Assembly (NCBI GenBank): GCA_903895255.1
Contig: CAITTG010000096.1
Location: forward strand, 1 to 61,863
Direction: 5' to 3'
DNA from: an uncultured Verrucomicrobia subdivision 3 bacterium
Lineage (GTDB): Bacteria > Verrucomicrobiota > Verrucomicrobiia > Limisphaerales > UBA11358
Length of the DNA stretch: 61,863 bases
Under the pieces are notes generated by a model. It was not told where the DNA came from, did not search any database, and saw only the letters and a program-made list of their open reading frames with translations. Each line of letters opens with the position of its first letter. The first letter of the stretch is position 1. Positions 60,153-61,863 of this stretch are shown here, piece by piece. Both the position numbers and the translations under genes were made by a program.

Positions 60153-61583
60153 ATGGCATCGATCAAATTCGGCACGAGCGGCTGGCGCGATATCATCGCC
60201 CGGGATTTTACCTTTGAAAATGTCCAACTAGCCACGCAGGGCATCGCGGATTATTTAAAGAGCGAACTGGCGAATCCGGCCTCCCCCATTCACGGCCGCC
60301 AGCCCGTAGTCATTCTGGGGCATGACACCCGCTTTCTGGGACCCGAGTTTTCCCTGGCCGCCGCAGAAATTCTGGCCGCCAACGGCATCGAACCCCTGCT
60401 GTGCGACCGGGACACGCCCACGCCGGTCATTGCCCACACCATCCGGCATCGGAAAGCGATTGGCGGCATCAACATGACTGCCAGCCACAATCCGGCGGAA
60501 TACCAGGGGCTGAAATTTTCCACCTACAACGGCGCGCCGGCCACGCCGGAGGTGACCAAGCAGATCGAGGCCAACATCGTCAAACTCCAGACTGCCAGGT
60601 GGTCCTTCAAGGGTGTCCCGATTGGCACCTTCGCGGCCAAGCGCATCAATCCCCTGCCGGATTATTTCAAGCAGATCAACCAATTGATCAAGTTCGCGGT
60701 CATCAAAAAAGCGAAGCTGAAAATCGCGGTGGACCTGTGCTATGGCACGGGCCATGGGTATCTGGATGTGCTGCTGGCCAAGGCGGGCGCGAAAGTGACG
60801 CTGTTCCATAACGAATTGAATCCGCTCTTCGGCGGGCATCATCCCGAGCCGAATGCGGCGAACATGGCCGAGGTGAGCAAGTTCGTGCGCAGTGGCAAGG
60901 CGGGCATCGGCCTCGGGCTGGATGGCGACGCGGACCGGTTCGGGATTGTGGACAAGGACGGCACCTGGCTGACGCCGAATCAAGTGCTCGCGCTGGCGCT
61001 CTATCATTTGAAGAAGAACCGGGGCTGGACCGGCGCCGTGGTGCGCACCGTCCCCACGAGTCATCAAGTGGATGCGGTGGCGGCGTTGCTGGGCGTGAAG
61101 GTGCATGAGACCCCGGTGGGTTTCAAATACATCGGCGCGCTGATGGAAAGCGAACCCATCATTGTGGGCGGCGAGGAATCGGGCGGCTTGAGCGTGAAGG
61201 GTCATGTGCCGGAAAAAGACGGCATTCTGGCCTGCCTGCTGATGGCCGAACTGGTGGCCACCGAAAAGAAATCGCTCGGCCAGATTTTGAAGGAACTCGC
61301 CAAACAAACGGGCGAATTTTACAGCGACCGCATCAACGTGAGCTTCGCGCCGGAGAAAAAGGATGCGCTGCTGAAGATGCTGGCCGGCGGGCTGGCCAAC
61401 ATCGGGGCGTTCAAGGTGGAGAAATTCATCACGACCGACGGGTTTAAATTTTTGCTGCCGAAGGGCGAATGGGTGGCGTTCCGCGCCAGCGGGACGGAGC
61501 CATTAATCCGGTGCTATCTGGAGGCAAAGACGAAGGCGAATTTGAAGAAGCTGGATGCGGCGTGCCGGAAGCTGCTCGCTTAA
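60153..61583 (+). CDS. Phosphoglucomutase/phosphomannomutase family enzyme
   Basis: 476 residues from ATG 60153 (MASIKFGTSGWRD); an upstream ATG at 60108 would add residues without homology. The phosphoserine loop TASHNP, metal-binding DGDADR, sugar-binding GGEESGG and phosphate-binding RASGTEP are all present, so it should be active. It interconverts hexose 6- and 1-phosphates, feeding RfbA and RfbF in this window. Whether it prefers glucose or mannose is not decided by sequence. Confidence 0.95.
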   Translation: MASIKFGTSGWRDIIARDFTFENVQLATQGIADYLKSELANPASPIHGRQPVVILGHDTRFLGPEFSLAAAEILAANGIEPLLCDRDTPTPVIAHTIRHRKAIGGINMTASHNPAEYQGLKFSTYNGAPATPEVTKQIEANIVKLQTARWSFKGVPIGTFAAKRINPLPDYFKQINQLIKFAVIKKAKLKIAVDLCYGTGHGYLDVLLAKAGAKVTLFHNELNPLFGGHHPEPNAANMAEVSKFVRSGKAGIGLGLDGDADRFGIVDKDGTWLTPNQVLALALYHLKKNRGWTGAVVRTVPTSHQVDAVAALLGVKVHETPVGFKYIGALMESEPIIVGGEESGGLSVKGHVPEKDGILACLLMAELVATEKKSLGQILKELAKQTGEFYSDRINVSFAPEKKDALLKMLAGGLANIGAFKVEKFITTDGFKFLLPKGEWVAFRASGTEPLIRCYLEAKTKANLKKLDAACRKLLA

Positions 61584-61610
61584 ACTTCAAACTCCAAAAT
61601 TCAGGGAATA
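61583..61610 (+). repeat. 3'-end repeat after phosphoglucomutase
   Basis: AAACTTCAAACTCCAAAATT, then CAGGGAATAG, begins at the stop codon. Same family as 5627-5658. Confidence 0.7.
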
Positions 61611-61863
61611 GCGAAACGGTGCAGCAGAGCTTACCGGACTAATTGGTGCGTTCGCGTTATCCCAGACAGAATCGGAAATTGTCCACCGTCCCTTCGGGAC
61701 GGAAAGGCAAGGGCACTACATTACCAGCCACTTCGTAGCTGGCTAGAGCATTTCCATAAATGCTGTAGCGCAGCGTTGGGAACCCTGCGGGAAGCGGTCT
61801 TTTGGGTTTTTGGCTTCGTTTTGGCTCAGGCACAGACCGCAGTGGGTATGCGCCTTCGCCAAA
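61611..61863. other. Gene-free end of window with three dyads
   Basis: CCGTCCC-TTC-GGGACGG (61686-61702), CCAGC...GCTGG (61724-61742) and GCATTT-CCAT-AAATGC (61748-61763) follow each other. No gene is seen before the window ends. Confidence 0.6.

Overview
The window looks like part of a chromosome from a Verrucomicrobiota bacterium, probably a Pedosphaera/Limisphaerales relative. The taxon is an inference. It rests on a 51-residue very basic protein at 16125-16280 that matches the small basic protein family restricted to Verrucomicrobia and Chlamydiae, on generally high G+C, and on Gram-negative envelope genes (LolCD, ExbBD-TonB, TolC, an outer-membrane barrel). Gene-free gaps are full of short tandem repeats and small dyads. 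UGA is an ordinary stop here. No tRNA, CRISPR array or intact insertion sequence was seen.

Layout. 1-580: end of an rRNA operon (23S tail, 5S, terminator). 580-1540: gene-poor, with a thioredoxin-like frame broken by one UGA. 1.5-3.6 kb (-): ExbB-ExbD-TonB-type operon. 3.7-5.7 kb: dUTPase and a membrane protein. 5.8-8.3 kb (-): PEP carboxylase. 8.4-12.1 kb: purine salvage (Hpt, nucleoside transporter) and a secreted GH39-type glycosidase. 12.4-14.8 kb: an A+T-rich island with a UDG-fold-like protein and a protein joining an IF2 N-terminal domain, an OST-HTH/LOTUS domain and a cold-shock domain. 15.5-20.7 kb: Mu gp27-like protein, small basic protein, rRNA pseudouridine synthase, SH3 protein, FolD and two unknowns. 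20.8-26.7 kb: RmlA, a plant NRS/ER-like reductase, LolC/E-LolD, rhomboid protease and EamA transporter. 26.8-32.4 kb (-): ECF sigma factor, putative anti-sigma and a compact type II secretion/type IV pilus-like operon. 32.7-41.6 kb: ThiD, PolX, an exopolysaccharide-export module (barrel, BY-kinase, Wza-like, FHA) and PurH. 43.7-48.9 kb: a YbhGFSR/CecR-like efflux locus whose membrane-fusion gene carries a frameshift. 49.0-52.5 kb: carrier-protein-like gene, two-component system and VTT protein. 52.6-57.5 kb (-): a CDP-deoxysugar operon. 58.7-61.6 kb: PfpI protein, DUF2905 protein, an isolated nuoA and phosphoglucomutase.

How it fits together. Much of the window makes or exports surface glycans: two nucleotide-sugar blocks, a hexose-phosphate mutase, a tyrosine autokinase with Wza-like exporter and a barrel. 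Lipoprotein sorting, TonB energy coupling and efflux complete an envelope theme. The pilus-like operon sits directly behind its own sigma/anti-sigma pair. The CDP-sugar operon has the first three steps of 3,6-dideoxyhexose synthesis plus epimerase and reductase, an arrangement expected for ascarylose-type sugars, but no E3 reductase is present in the window.

Most unusual are the IF2N-LOTUS-CSD protein in its A+T-rich island, a degenerate heptad repeat class (RCNNNRG) recurring in intergenic DNA, a repeat family at the 3' ends of genes that in one case supplies the stop codon, and the C7-tract frameshift in the membrane-fusion gene.
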